Shown piece by piece: positions 1 to 9,481 of a stretch of DNA of 36,466 nt. The number at the start of each line of letters is the position of its first letter. Positions within the stretch are counted from its first letter, which is position 1. The position numbers were made by a program, and so were the translations under genes. The notes below the pieces were generated by a model. That model saw only the letters and a list, made by a program, of their open reading frames with translations, ran no database searches and was not told the origin of the DNA. The stretch comes from Bacteroidales bacterium (GTDB lineage Bacteria; Bacteroidota; Bacteroidia; Bacteroidales; ML635J-15): NCBI GenBank assembly GCA_027858835.1, contig JAQIBY010000113.1:1-36466 (forward strand). The letters are read 5' to 3'.

Positions 1-2
1 GT

Positions 3-182
3 TGGGGTCGCACTGTTTTCGAATGGACCGATTATGAAAACATGGAAGCAGGTTGGCATGGCAAACTTGCAGGTGGTGGCGATGCTGCTCCAGGTGTGTA
101 TTATTACATCATCAAAGCAATTGGTATGGACGGCGTTGAATACGATCTAACAGGACCATTCCATCTGGTAATAGAGAAATAA
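3..182 (+). CDS. C-terminal end of a gliding-motility-associated CHU_C (T9SS type B) protein, partial
   Basis: Only the last 59 codons and the TAA stop are in the window; the gene begins upstream. The reading frame starts at base 3 and contains WGRTVFEW, a WHGKLAG segment, APGVYYYIIKA and a final FHLVIEK. That order (aromatic strand, W-x-G-K, P-G-x-YYY, closing strand) is the second half of the CHU_C / gliding motility-associated C-terminal domain, which targets proteins for T9SS export and surface display. The two complete copies of this domain in the window (ends of the genes at 20659 and 34047) show the same W-D-G-K and P-x-G-x-Y-x-Y pattern. Nothing can be said about the passenger portion. 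A strong terminator follows 20-30 bases later. Confidence 0.8.
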   Translation, partial: WGRTVFEWTDYENMEAGWHGKLAGGGDAAPGVYYYIIKAIGMDGVEYDLTGPFHLVIEK

Positions 183-204
183 ACAAAACAAAATATTCTT
201 AAAA

Positions 205-243
205 TTAAAAAAGCCATTCGCCGGTCAGCGAATGGCTTTTTTA
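205..243 (+). terminator. Rho-independent terminator after the CHU_C gene
   Basis: A 9-bp perfect stem (GCCATTCGC at 213-221 with GCGAATGGC at 228-236) encloses a 6-base loop. It is flanked by an A-run on the left and a T-run on the right that lengthen the stem. The T-run gives a classical intrinsic terminator on the plus strand, just after the stop at 182. Confidence 0.9.
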
Positions 244-340
244 ATTTAATATTGCGTAAAACGCCTAAAATATTTAAAAATAATCGATATGTAAATGATA
301 ATTTATTATATTTACTTTTCAAATTAATAGAGGGATAGTC

Positions 341-3300
341 ATGCGTTTTTATTATTTACTAATTTGCCTTGCAATTGCAGTGTCTAATGCATTTGTAGGC
401 ATGGCTCAAACACATTTCAAACCGGAGCCAAATGCAATTACAGATGAAACCAATCGTCAGCCCGATCGTGCAAGACGTTATGTATGGGGTTTTAATAATG
501 ATCAAAATACCCAAACAATCCAAGGAAATACTCAGCATGAGTTCTCCTGTTTTGGTATCGGCGTTTTACCATCGGAAGCAATAAATTATTCGGATATTCA
601 TATCCAATACCGAATCGATAATGGTATTTGGGTTAAAATCAATCCTGACTTTTCACCGGCAGAAATTACTCGTGATAATTTATACTGGACTGATTTACTT
701 TTCACCCCCGATGCAAATTCGGCTACCCTCATTGAAATAAAAGCAGAACTTCCGCAAGGCGTCACGTTAGATAGCTTAAAATTGCACATTATTGATGTCG
801 ATTTTAATTCAAAATCCAAGCATGGAAACCCGAAAAGTTATGCAAAATCAGGCACATGCCCGGCATATCCTTTAGTCATTCCACGCTCAGAATGGCTTGA
901 CCCCTACTACACCCAACCCGCTTACACTCCCACAATTATAAATCCACATCACATAGTTATCCACCACGGAGCAAGTCCCGACACATACACAGATGGAGCA
1001 GCAGTTGTCAGATCGTACTGGAATTATCATGTAAACTCAAATGGTTGGTCTGATATTGCATACAATTATTTATCAGATAAAGACGGGAATTTATATATCG
1101 GAAGGATGAATTCCGATCCGGAAAATCAGGATGTCAGAGGTGCACATGCAGGAGCATCTAATAATGAATCCATCGGCGTGAATTTTCTCGGAAATTCAGA
1201 CGTTACAAATCCAACTGTCGCCCAATTGAATGCTGTTTATCAATTACTCGGTTGGTGGTTCAACGATCGTAGTTTTGATCCACTGTCATCTGCAAATATT
1301 ACTTTGCAAAGTGGCGGAACAGCTTCTATCCCCAGGATTTCAGGACACAAGGATGTAAATATTGGCGGAACAGCTTGTCCAGGCGATGCACTTTACGCCT
1401 TACTTGGTAATATCAGAAACGGAACACAAGCTGTCATTGATGCATGCAATTCACTCTATGTTTATGGTACAAGTTACGGCGATTTTATTGATGGTGTGCA
1501 ACTTGATGGAAATGACACAAATGATATTTCCAACTTAAATACCGGTGCAACCGACGGACCATCTTACACAGATTATTCTGCAACGCATAGCGCAGAATTA
1601 ACAGAAGGGCAAACATATAGCCTAACAGTAACAAATGGAGATTACAGTGATGAAACCATTGCAGCCTGGATTGATTACAATCAAGATGGTCAATTTCAAT
1701 CCGATGAAAAACTTGGAGAAATTACTGCCGTGGCTGCTGCTGCAACTGCAGAAATTACTTTCACGATTCCGGAAACAGCCTTAAGTGGAGGGTCAAAAAT
1801 ACGTGTTCGCGCAGTTTGGTCTGACATAAATATAGATGCCGAATCTGAATATTCATTCGGAGAAGCTGAAGATTATGGCATTACGATAGTCCCTGCATGT
1901 GAAACACCCGGAACACCTATAAATCTCAGCACAACTAATGTTGACAGCGAAAGTGCAGATTTTTCATGGAGTGCAGGAACACCCACAGGTTCACCTACAG
2001 TTTCATATTATTGGGCTGTTGGATATGCCGGTGACAATGTAAGTTACAATGCAAATTATCTTGAACGTGGAGTAACAAGCAGCACAAATGCAGAAACCAC
2101 AGTGGGTTTAAATCCGGATACCGATTACGAATGGACTGTCATGGCGCAAACATCCTGCGACGGCTCTCAATCAAATTATGCTACCGCTGAACTTTTTACA
2201 ACCGGATGCATTACCCCCGGAATTCCACAAAGTCTCACAGAAAGCAATATTGCAAACACGACAGTTAATTTACAATGGTCGTCAAATGCAGTATCCGGCT
2301 CACCTGACATCACATATTATTGGGCATTAAATACAAATTCAACAGTTGATTATGAAAGCAACTACTTACAACGAGGAAATACTGGAGATTTAAACGTCAA
2401 CTTATATGGCTTAACTCCGGGTACGACCTATTATTGGACAGTACGCGCTGAAACCTCTTGTGGTGTCGGCAGCACATCCGCTTATGCAACAGTTGCGAGT
2501 TTTGTTACAACAGCAGTTCCGCAAGATATCATTTGGACTGGAACCACTAGCAATGAATGGAATGTTGCAAGCAATTGGTCTCCAAATCAAATTCCAACAA
2601 TAAATGATGATGTCATCATTCCTGATGTAAGTGCAGCATCCAACCGATATCCAATCACTAAATATGATTTAGGAATTAATCATTCAGTTCCAACAAGAAA
2701 ATGCAAATCGTTAAACATTGAAGCAAATGCTTCTGTCACACTGACAGGTGGCGACTCTAATGTTTATGTTGATGGTAATCTTGATGTTTTTGGCACACTA
2801 AATCATGAGTGCGGCCCAACTTCAAATCTTTTTAAAATAAATACGGGGGGAAAAGTTGAAGTACATGAAAATGGAGTGTTGAACATAGGAAGCAGCTCAT
2901 TTACAACAGTCCCAACAGGAAATATTAATGAGTTTAATGATATTTACATTGATGGTGGAACACTAAAAATCAATCCAAATGCCAAGGTTTTTGTCATGGA
3001 CAATTTGGTGGTACTGAATAACGGCAGCTTATTGATGGAAGGCGGAGAATTATGGATAAAATACTATGGCGACGGTTCTGCAAACTCTTTGGGATTTGAC
3101 GTATATGCTGCTGCAACAATCAATATTTCAGAAGCTTATGTTTACCTCTGCGGACAAGACGATGGTGCTACAGCACAAATGCTCGACTGGAATTCATCAG
3201 CTACAATTTCAATTACTAATGCTGATTTTGTAATACTTGATGAGCAATCAACAGGAACAAATAATTTTCTTGGGAAACTTGATTTTGGCGGTCATGACAT

Positions 3301-6300
3301 TTACAATCTCACTATTGACAGACCTTCTGCAAACACATCCTTATTGAGTAATTGTCAAATTAACAATAAACTCACCTTAGAGTCTGGAACATTTGATCCT
3401 GCACAAAAAGACATTAAACTATATGGGGACATAATAAACAATGGAGGAAATTTTATCCCTCAGGAATTAAGCCAAATCACCTTTTATGGGACTAATAATC
3501 TTATAGGAGGAACAACAAGTTCTCAAATGGATTTTTGCACAATTATGTTCGAATCAGGCTCATCTTATCTTTTCAATCCGCTGAATGTAACTAATTTCGA
3601 CTTTATGGGGTCATTTAGCATGTCTAATAATTCCCGTTTAGAAATTGCTGCCGGTAAATTTTTAGACATTTATTCCGACGATAGTGATGGAGAATCAGCA
3701 TATTTTTACGGTGAACTATATTCATCAACAAATTATGATAATGTAAAAGAAGTTGACTTAAACAACTCATGCAACTTTGGTGGAAATAATATTCATGCAG
3801 ATATACGATTATTTGACGATATCATTACGCTTGTAACTGACATGACAATTTATGGCGATCTAGAAATTAATAATGGAGGCACTGCGGAAACACAGGGAGT
3901 ATTAACAATCGATTCAAACGAGATACTTACCCTGCATGGAGATTTCACGAACAATTATCAGTTTACGGCTTCATCCGGCTGCCTGCAAATGGCAGGTAAT
4001 GGAACAGTCTATACTGGAAGCAGCGACGACCCCTTAAATGATTTTAAAATTTTAAGCAATGCATCTGTTAACATAAACCCCTCCAATACAAACGGAGATA
4101 TTGACATTAACGGACTATTTGAAGTTCAATCCGATGCCACTTTACACATTAATTCGGGAAAATATCTGGACATTTACAGCGAAACAGCTGAAAGCGAATC
4201 CCTTATTATCAATGGCAGCATTACTTCGGATGACGCATTTGATGGAACACAAGAGGTCGATATTAATCAAACGGTAAGTTTATCCGGAAACGGCAGCTTG
4301 AACGCCGATTTGCGAATTTTTGACAACCAAACCAGTCTTACCTCTGATTTCATAATAGATGGTGATTTAATCACTTTCAAAGGTGCAATTAGTATGGGTA
4401 CTTTTAGCATAGGGGCAAATACGCTTACAGTAAACGGCGATTTTTTAAATAATTATCGTTTTGATCGTGGAACCGGAACCGTGATTTTTGCAGGAAACAC
4501 AACTCAAAATATTGACTCCGGCTGCAGTAACTCCGATTGCAATGCAGATGCTGAAGATGTAAATTACAGACGTTTCAATCACGTGATTGTGGAATGTGAC
4601 CCCACTGCCGAAGTGAAAATCGTGAATACACACATGCGAGCAGATGGCGATTTCAAACTCAAAAGTGGAAAATTTTCAACCGGGGATGCGACATATGGAA
4701 AAAAAATGAACATTTTTGGAAGCACAACAATTGAAGAAGGAGCAGTTTTCAATGTCGGGAAATCCGTATTAAATAGTGGCGATGTTGCTGATTTTCACAG
4801 CGATTTAATTGTCAGAGGACAAATTATTACTGACAGAGCAATTATTGACGGATACTCAGAAGTGCGATCTTATGCTTCAAGACTTTATGCTCAAGGCGAT
4901 GTAGATGAAATTAATTGCGACATGCAGGTTTATTTACCGGAAGCTACCGAACAATTAAGTGATTTGTACATTTCAGGGGACTTAATTGTGCAATCACAAA
5001 ATGAATTTTCATGCACAAATCCAAATTACACCCTTACTATTGGAGGTCATCTGTACATTTATCATGATTTCACACACTACGGGACAGTAAATCTGTACGG
5101 AGATTTCCGTGAAAACACACCACTCGGTGAAGAAGCTGATATTTGTAACATTGCCTCATCCACTTTCAACATGTACGGAAATCATCGAATTAATTTCAAC
5201 ACATCTTCCGGTTTTGGAGATTTGAATATCATATCAGGGACTCGTTCAATCAATGAGTTAGGCGGACAAACACCATACTCATCATTTGATATTAAAGGAA
5301 ATCTGACAATTTCAGATGCTGCCAGTCTTGATTTTGGGACAGGAGGCAAAGATATAAACATTGAAGGAAACTGGTCAAGTCAAGGAAGTGGCGGATTTGT
5401 GCAAGGAACACAAAAAGTAAGTTTTACAGGTAGCGATAATGATCAGTATCTGTATTTTGAAACTCCGTCAAATAATATTTTTTATCGCGTGGATGTAAAT
5501 AAATCATCCGAAAAGCTTGTATTGCAAACGGATTGCGAAGTTGACACAAGAATTGATCTTATCAACGGGGGTGTTGAATTAAATCAACACATTTTATATC
5601 TCAGCGGAAGCACCAATCTGATTAATTCATTCATGGACGGTGATCCGTATTACGGATATCTTATTAGTGAAACAGATGATAATCAAAGTATTTTTAAACG
5701 AAATTTCGGCACATCTGCCTTAAAATATTATCCTTTTGCCACGACATCCGGCGAAAGCCTAGCCATGATAATTACCAACAACAATAGCGGTGTGGATAAT
5801 CTTGGAGATGTTCAAATAGCAACTTACCCAACCGAATCAGGCAACACACCTCTCCCACCTACGGTTAGTTTTTTAAATGAGCCAGGAATCACTTCAGATG
5901 TGCATGGACAACTTGTTGATCGCTATTGGCAAATTGATGCAGATGGCACTGTAAATGATGTCAATGTTCAATTTACTTACACTGATAATGCTTGGGATAG
6001 CTTTGTACTTACAGCTCAACGCTGGAATGGCTCTGCATGGGATGAATCCCCGACTAACAGCGCACACAACAGCACAAACAACACAGTTACTGTCAGTAAT
6101 ATCAGCAGCTTCTCTCCATGGGTATTGGTTAAAGATGATTGGGAACTCCCTATTGAATTGCTGTCTTTTACAGCGAAGGCAAATGCATCTGTCGTGGATA
6201 TTGTTTGGATAACTACCAATGAATTCAATAATGAATATTTTGAAATTGAACGCACAATAAACTTTGAAACAATTGAAACCATCCACAGAGAAGCCGGAGC

Positions 6301-6736
6301 CGGATTTTCAAATCGGGAAATTTCATACAAACATACTGATGAGCAAGCTTACACTGGCATATCCTATTATCGTCTAAAACAAGTGGATTTCGATGGGGCA
6401 ATGAGTTATTCTGATTGGCAAGCAGTAAACATAGACCAACAGGAAACCCCCGATTTAGACGCAACTCAGGATAATTCAAATATGAAAATTCTTGGAGTGT
6501 ATCCAAATCCGACAAATGCCCCTCTGCATATTTTAATTGAATCAGATTGTGTGAAACCAATTCAATACCGGATTTTCAATCAAACCGGAACTCTCATGCT
6601 AAATGGTGAGTTTAATTTGCAAAATGGAAAAAATGAATACACGCTTGACCTGTCTTCCTTTGCGGATGGCATGTATGTATTAATACTTAATGATAAGGCA
6701 GAAACATTGCAACACAAAATTATTATTGCACACTAA
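341..6736 (+). CDS. Giant secreted N-acetylmuramoyl-L-alanine amidase (PGRP/amidase_2) with GEVED, FN3 and T9SS type A sorting domain
   Basis: The protein has 2131 residues. Residues 1-23 are a signal peptide ending in GMAQ. Residues about 175-370 form an amidase_2/PGRP-type domain: VIHHG (H208), GAHAG (H269) and SGHKDVNxGGTACPG (H336, C346). H208, H336 and C346 fit the zinc ligands of this family, which cleaves the bond between muramic acid and the peptide stem. Residues about 373-519 resemble a GEVED domain (WIDYNQDG, then FGEAEDYG). Two fibronectin type III domains follow (about 520-725). About 1200 residues of beta-strand-rich sequence come next, with many GD-L and N-G-G turns, suggestive of a beta-helix or stalk, and an internal duplication near residues 1097-1432. 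Residues about 1934-2030 are the PIELLSFTA module that commonly precedes the tail, and 2048-2131 is a type A T9SS sorting domain (VYPNP ... LSSFADGMYVLIL). It is therefore expected to cross the outer membrane by T9SS. The target, self or prey peptidoglycan, is not shown by sequence. ATG 341 is the only start placing the signal peptide correctly. Confidence 0.93.
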   Translation: MRFYYLLICLAIAVSNAFVGMAQTHFKPEPNAITDETNRQPDRARRYVWGFNNDQNTQTIQGNTQHEFSCFGIGVLPSEAINYSDIHIQYRIDNGIWVKINPDFSPAEITRDNLYWTDLLFTPDANSATLIEIKAELPQGVTLDSLKLHIIDVDFNSKSKHGNPKSYAKSGTCPAYPLVIPRSEWLDPYYTQPAYTPTIINPHHIVIHHGASPDTYTDGAAVVRSYWNYHVNSNGWSDIAYNYLSDKDGNLYIGRMNSDPENQDVRGAHAGASNNESIGVNFLGNSDVTNPTVAQLNAVYQLLGWWFNDRSFDPLSSANITLQSGGTASIPRISGHKDVNIGGTACPGDALYALLGNIRNGTQAVIDACNSLYVYGTSYGDFIDGVQLDGNDTNDISNLNTGATDGPSYTDYSATHSAELTEGQTYSLTVTNGDYSDETIAAWIDYNQDGQFQSDEKLGEITAVAAAATAEITFTIPETALSGGSKIRVRAVWSDINIDAESEYSFGEAEDYGITIVPACETPGTPINLSTTNVDSESADFSWSAGTPTGSPTVSYYWAVGYAGDNVSYNANYLERGVTSSTNAETTVGLNPDTDYEWTVMAQTSCDGSQSNYATAELFTTGCITPGIPQSLTESNIANTTVNLQWSSNAVSGSPDITYYWALNTNSTVDYESNYLQRGNTGDLNVNLYGLTPGTTYYWTVRAETSCGVGSTSAYATVASFVTTAVPQDIIWTGTTSNEWNVASNWSPNQIPTINDDVIIPDVSAASNRYPITKYDLGINHSVPTRKCKSLNIEANASVTLTGGDSNVYVDGNLDVFGTLNHECGPTSNLFKINTGGKVEVHENGVLNIGSSSFTTVPTGNINEFNDIYIDGGTLKINPNAKVFVMDNLVVLNNGSLLMEGGELWIKYYGDGSANSLGFDVYAAATINISEAYVYLCGQDDGATAQMLDWNSSATISITNADFVILDEQSTGTNNFLGKLDFGGHDIYNLTIDRPSANTSLLSNCQINNKLTLESGTFDPAQKDIKLYGDIINNGGNFIPQELSQITFYGTNNLIGGTTSSQMDFCTIMFESGSSYLFNPLNVTNFDFMGSFSMSNNSRLEIAAGKFLDIYSDDSDGESAYFYGELYSSTNYDNVKEVDLNNSCNFGGNNIHADIRLFDDIITLVTDMTIYGDLEINNGGTAETQGVLTIDSNEILTLHGDFTNNYQFTASSGCLQMAGNGTVYTGSSDDPLNDFKILSNASVNINPSNTNGDIDINGLFEVQSDATLHINSGKYLDIYSETAESESLIINGSITSDDAFDGTQEVDINQTVSLSGNGSLNADLRIFDNQTSLTSDFIIDGDLITFKGAISMGTFSIGANTLTVNGDFLNNYRFDRGTGTVIFAGNTTQNIDSGCSNSDCNADAEDVNYRRFNHVIVECDPTAEVKIVNTHMRADGDFKLKSGKFSTGDATYGKKMNIFGSTTIEEGAVFNVGKSVLNSGDVADFHSDLIVRGQIITDRAIIDGYSEVRSYASRLYAQGDVDEINCDMQVYLPEATEQLSDLYISGDLIVQSQNEFSCTNPNYTLTIGGHLYIYHDFTHYGTVNLYGDFRENTPLGEEADICNIASSTFNMYGNHRINFNTSSGFGDLNIISGTRSINELGGQTPYSSFDIKGNLTISDAASLDFGTGGKDINIEGNWSSQGSGGFVQGTQKVSFTGSDNDQYLYFETPSNNIFYRVDVNKSSEKLVLQTDCEVDTRIDLINGGVELNQHILYLSGSTNLINSFMDGDPYYGYLISETDDNQSIFKRNFGTSALKYYPFATTSGESLAMIITNNNSGVDNLGDVQIATYPTESGNTPLPPTVSFLNEPGITSDVHGQLVDRYWQIDADGTVNDVNVQFTYTDNAWDSFVLTAQRWNGSAWDESPTNSAHNSTNNTVTVSNISSFSPWVLVKDDWELPIELLSFTAKANASVVDIVWITTNEFNNEYFEIERTINFETIETIHREAGAGFSNREISYKHTDEQAYTGISYYRLKQVDFDGAMSYSDWQAVNIDQQETPDLDATQDNSNMKILGVYPNPTNAPLHILIESDCVKPIQYRIFNQTGTLMLNGEFNLQNGKNEYTLDLSSFADGMYVLILNDKAETLQHKIIIAH

Positions 6737-6773
6737 ATATGGATTTTTCAAGGATTTTTTTCATTTTTACTGA

Positions 6774-7608
6774 GTGAAACAACATAAATCCATAAGCCTT
6801 AGTTTACTATTTGTATTCGTTTTCGAATTCACAAATGCGCTGCTCAGGATATCAAACTCATGAGTTTCAATATCCGTTACGATAATCATCATGATGGAGA
6901 ATTTGCATGGAAACATCGCAAAACTGAAATGACTGATTTTTTATCGTATTATGCACCACACATTCTGGCAACACAGGAAGCATTGCATAGTCAAGTGATA
7001 TATCTGGATAGAAACCTAACGCAATATAAAAATGTAGGCGTTGGTAGAAATGATGGAAAAACAAAGGGGGAATTTTGTGCGATTTTTTATGATACAACAG
7101 AAATATCATTAATAAAACAACAAACTTTTTGGTTATCCAAAACACCGGAGAAAGTTTCTATTGGATTGGATGCTGCAATGGAGAGAATATTCACTTTTGC
7201 CAAGTTCAAACACAAAAGCAGCATCAAACAGTTTTGGATTTTCAATACACATTAGGATCATTTGGGAAAACGTGCCCGCAAAAAGTCAGCGAAACTCACT
7301 CTGAAGATTATAACACAAACAATACTGAAAACCTTCCCGTTGTGTTAATTGGAGATTTGAATTCGCATCCCGACAGCAAAGCAATCAAAGTTTTAATGCG
7401 TTATTTTGGAGACCCGCTTAATCAAACTCAGCGCATCGGAGATGAATCAACTTTTAATGATTTTGGGCGAAGGGACACCACTGAACGCATTGATTACATC
7501 ATTTTTAAAGGATGGATGCTAAAATCATATCATCACCTGTCAAACGAATGGAAAGACAGCTCTTTCCTATCGGATCAAAAAGCAGTTTTTGCTGAAGTCA
7601 GCTTTTAA
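6774..7608 (+). pseudogene. Decayed endonuclease/exonuclease/phosphatase family protein
   Basis: The family is recognised from a split reading. A signal peptide runs in one frame from GTG 6774 (KQHKSISLSLLFVFVFEF). The mature N-terminus QDIKLMSFNIRYDN with AWKHRK and ATQEAL is in a second frame from about 6842. After WIFNTH an in-frame TAG (7253-7255) interrupts the expected NTH-x-DHxGxxAR motif, and the frame reads on as DHLGKRARKKSAKL. Between about 7310 and 7340 the frame shifts again to give VVLIGDLNSHPDS, STFNDFG and RIDYIIFKG, ending at TAA 7606-7608. The family's catalytic SDH near the C-terminus reads SDQ here. Two frameshifts, one stop and loss of the catalytic His argue for real decay rather than one sequencing error. 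Intact relatives are secreted metal-dependent phosphodiesterases or phosphatases of varied substrate. It lies only 37 bases after the amidase gene, so it may once have been cotranscribed with it. Confidence 0.85.
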
Positions 7609-7681
7609 TATTTTAGTAGAACAAGCTTCAAAAAAGTATAATTTTTTCTTAAACAAAGCTAAATACTCAACATTCCAGTCC

Positions 7682-7689
7682 TATCTTTG
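7682..7689 (+). promoter_or_regulatory. Candidate Bacteroidota -7 element for the acyl-CoA ligase gene
   Basis: TATCTTTG matches the TAnnTTTG consensus exactly, 82 bases before the ATG at 7772. No TTG is found at the expected -33 spacing, so this is a partial match. The rest of the 163-base gap (7609-7771) shows nothing else I can name. Confidence 0.4.
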
Positions 7690-7771
7690 TTTAGAATGAA
7701 TAAATACAAGGAACAGTAAGTTTGGTGGTTGACTAAATTTTAACGTTCTTTGTACCAAGTTTGGATATATT

Positions 7772-9406
7772 ATGAAGAACAGACAAAATTTAAGTGCGAT
7801 GCATTTCCCAGCACTGCTGGAGAACAATCGACAAAAATTTGGTGACCGTTCGGCTCTTGGTTTCGACCAAGAAACTTACTTAAGCTATGCAGAAGTGCAT
7901 AAAGCAATACAGGCTAATCAGGTCAGATTAAAAACCCTTGGCATTCAACCCGGAGACAAAGTTGCAGTTTTTTCTGCTAACAGTCCGCAATGGGGCATTG
8001 CCTATTTTGCGATTGTCAGCATGGGTGCAATCGTTGTTCCGATGATTGCTGAATTGGAACAACATGAAATTGATACAATTTTGGAACACTCCGAGGCGAA
8101 AGCAATTTTTGCTTCTAAACGATTGATGGAGAAAATCCATAAAACAAGTACCAATTTGCTTAAAGATCGTATTATATTGGATGATATAATGTCAGACGTT
8201 CAGCTTTCAGAAGAAGCCGAAGCCTATGACATGTCGATCGTCAATGAAGAAGATTTGGCTGCAATTTTATACACATCCGGTGCAACCGGAACCCCGAAAG
8301 CCGTGATGCTAAGTCATGGTAATCTGATTTCGAATACTATTCAGGGAGACATTGTTCAACCTGTTAATGAAAACGACCGCTTTTTATCAGTATTACCACT
8401 TGCACATACCTATGAAAACACATTAGGCTTGTTGCTCCCGATGTTAAATGGTGCGAGCGTAACTTATTTAAGAAAGCCACCAACTGCAGCAGTTTTACTT
8501 CCGGCAATGAAGCGTGTCCAACCGACACTGATGTTAACTGTTCCAATGATTATTGAGAAAGTAACACGGAAAAAAGTCTTTGCGAAATTTGAAAAGGGCG
8601 GTATTATTACTGCTTTATATAAAATTAGACCGATACAATTTCTCTTACACCGTATTGCGGGGAAGAAAATTTACGAAGCCTTTGGCGGACATTTAAAATT
8701 TTTCGGTGTTGGTGGTGCGAAATTAGACAAAAAAGTAGAAAAATTCCTTCGTGATGCGAAATTTCCTTATGCGATTGGTTACGGACTAACTGAAACGGCT
8801 CCACTATCAGCCGGATGTCATCCTAATCTTACAAAACTACAATCAACTGGTCCATCAGTAGAAGGTGTGGACATTAAATTATCTAACGGACAGTGCGGAG
8901 GCACTCCCGGGGAAATTCTGATTAAAGGCTCCAATGTTATGAAAGGATATTACAAGAATCCTGAATTAACAGCCGAGGTGTTCACAACCGATGGTTATTT
9001 CCGTTCCGGCGATTTGGGCGAATTTGATGCAAAGGGTAATTTGTATCTTAAAGGACGCTCTAAAAATATGATTCTCGGTTCAAACGGAGAAAATATTTAT
9101 CCTGAAGACATAGAATCCTTGATTAATAATTTTTCTTTTGTTACCGAATCTGTTGTGGTTGAGCGCAAGGGAAAGCTTGTTGCATTAGTGCATTTTAACA
9201 TAGATGAAATCGAAGGAAAATTTCAAGACTTCAAAGATGACGTTCATGCAATTGTTGAGAAAAAACTGGATGAGTTGAGTGAAGAATTGCAGCAACTCGT
9301 AAATTCTAGAGTGAATAAATATTCTCGATTGCAAGCAATTGTTGTGCATGCAACAGAGTTTGAGAAAACCGCAACCCGGAAAATCAAACGATTTAAATAC
9401 GCATAA
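7772..9406 (+). CDS. Long-chain fatty-acid--CoA ligase / AMP-binding (ANL superfamily) protein
   Basis: The protein has 544 residues, close to the usual bacterial acyl-CoA synthetase length. Its ANL superfamily motifs are in order: P-loop YTSGATGTPKAVML from residue 167, GYGLTETAP at 336-344, RSGDLGEFD from 411, GRSKNMILGSNGENIYPEDIE in the hinge and C-terminal domain, and RKIKRFKY near the end, which carries the conserved lysine region. The enzyme activates a carboxylic acid with ATP to an acyl-adenylate and transfers it to CoA. The NGENIYPEDIE hinge and the long N-terminal domain resemble long-chain acyl-CoA synthetases (FadD/FAA type), but chain length cannot be settled here. The protein is soluble or peripheral, with no signal peptide. 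It stands alone, followed by a shared terminator with the convergent tryptophanase gene. Confidence 0.9.
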   Translation: MKNRQNLSAMHFPALLENNRQKFGDRSALGFDQETYLSYAEVHKAIQANQVRLKTLGIQPGDKVAVFSANSPQWGIAYFAIVSMGAIVVPMIAELEQHEIDTILEHSEAKAIFASKRLMEKIHKTSTNLLKDRIILDDIMSDVQLSEEAEAYDMSIVNEEDLAAILYTSGATGTPKAVMLSHGNLISNTIQGDIVQPVNENDRFLSVLPLAHTYENTLGLLLPMLNGASVTYLRKPPTAAVLLPAMKRVQPTLMLTVPMIIEKVTRKKVFAKFEKGGIITALYKIRPIQFLLHRIAGKKIYEAFGGHLKFFGVGGAKLDKKVEKFLRDAKFPYAIGYGLTETAPLSAGCHPNLTKLQSTGPSVEGVDIKLSNGQCGGTPGEILIKGSNVMKGYYKNPELTAEVFTTDGYFRSGDLGEFDAKGNLYLKGRSKNMILGSNGENIYPEDIESLINNFSFVTESVVVERKGKLVALVHFNIDEIEGKFQDFKDDVHAIVEKKLDELSEELQQLVNSRVNKYSRLQAIVVHATEFEKTATRKIKRFKYA

Positions 9407-9429
9407 AAATTAATGAAATATAAGCCAAT

Positions 9430-9462
9430 AAAAAGGGCTGTCTAATTTAGACAGCCCTTTTT
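9430..9462. terminator. Bidirectional terminator between the acyl-CoA ligase and tryptophanase genes
   Basis: A perfect 15-bp stem (9430-9444 with 9448-9462, core GGGCTGTCTA) closes a 3-base loop. It is A-rich on the left and T-rich on the right, so it works as an intrinsic terminator on either strand. It sits between two convergent genes. Confidence 0.93.
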
Positions 9463-9481
9463 GATTTTTGAGATTTATATG

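Noticed and set aside
104-322. 72-residue minus-strand ORF
   Set aside because: It runs through the strong terminator and opposite the CHU_C coding end; no signal peptide or domain supports it.
5894-6286. 130-residue minus-strand ORF within the amidase gene
   Set aside because: It lies wholly antisense to conserved pre-tail and sorting-domain codons; a shadow frame.
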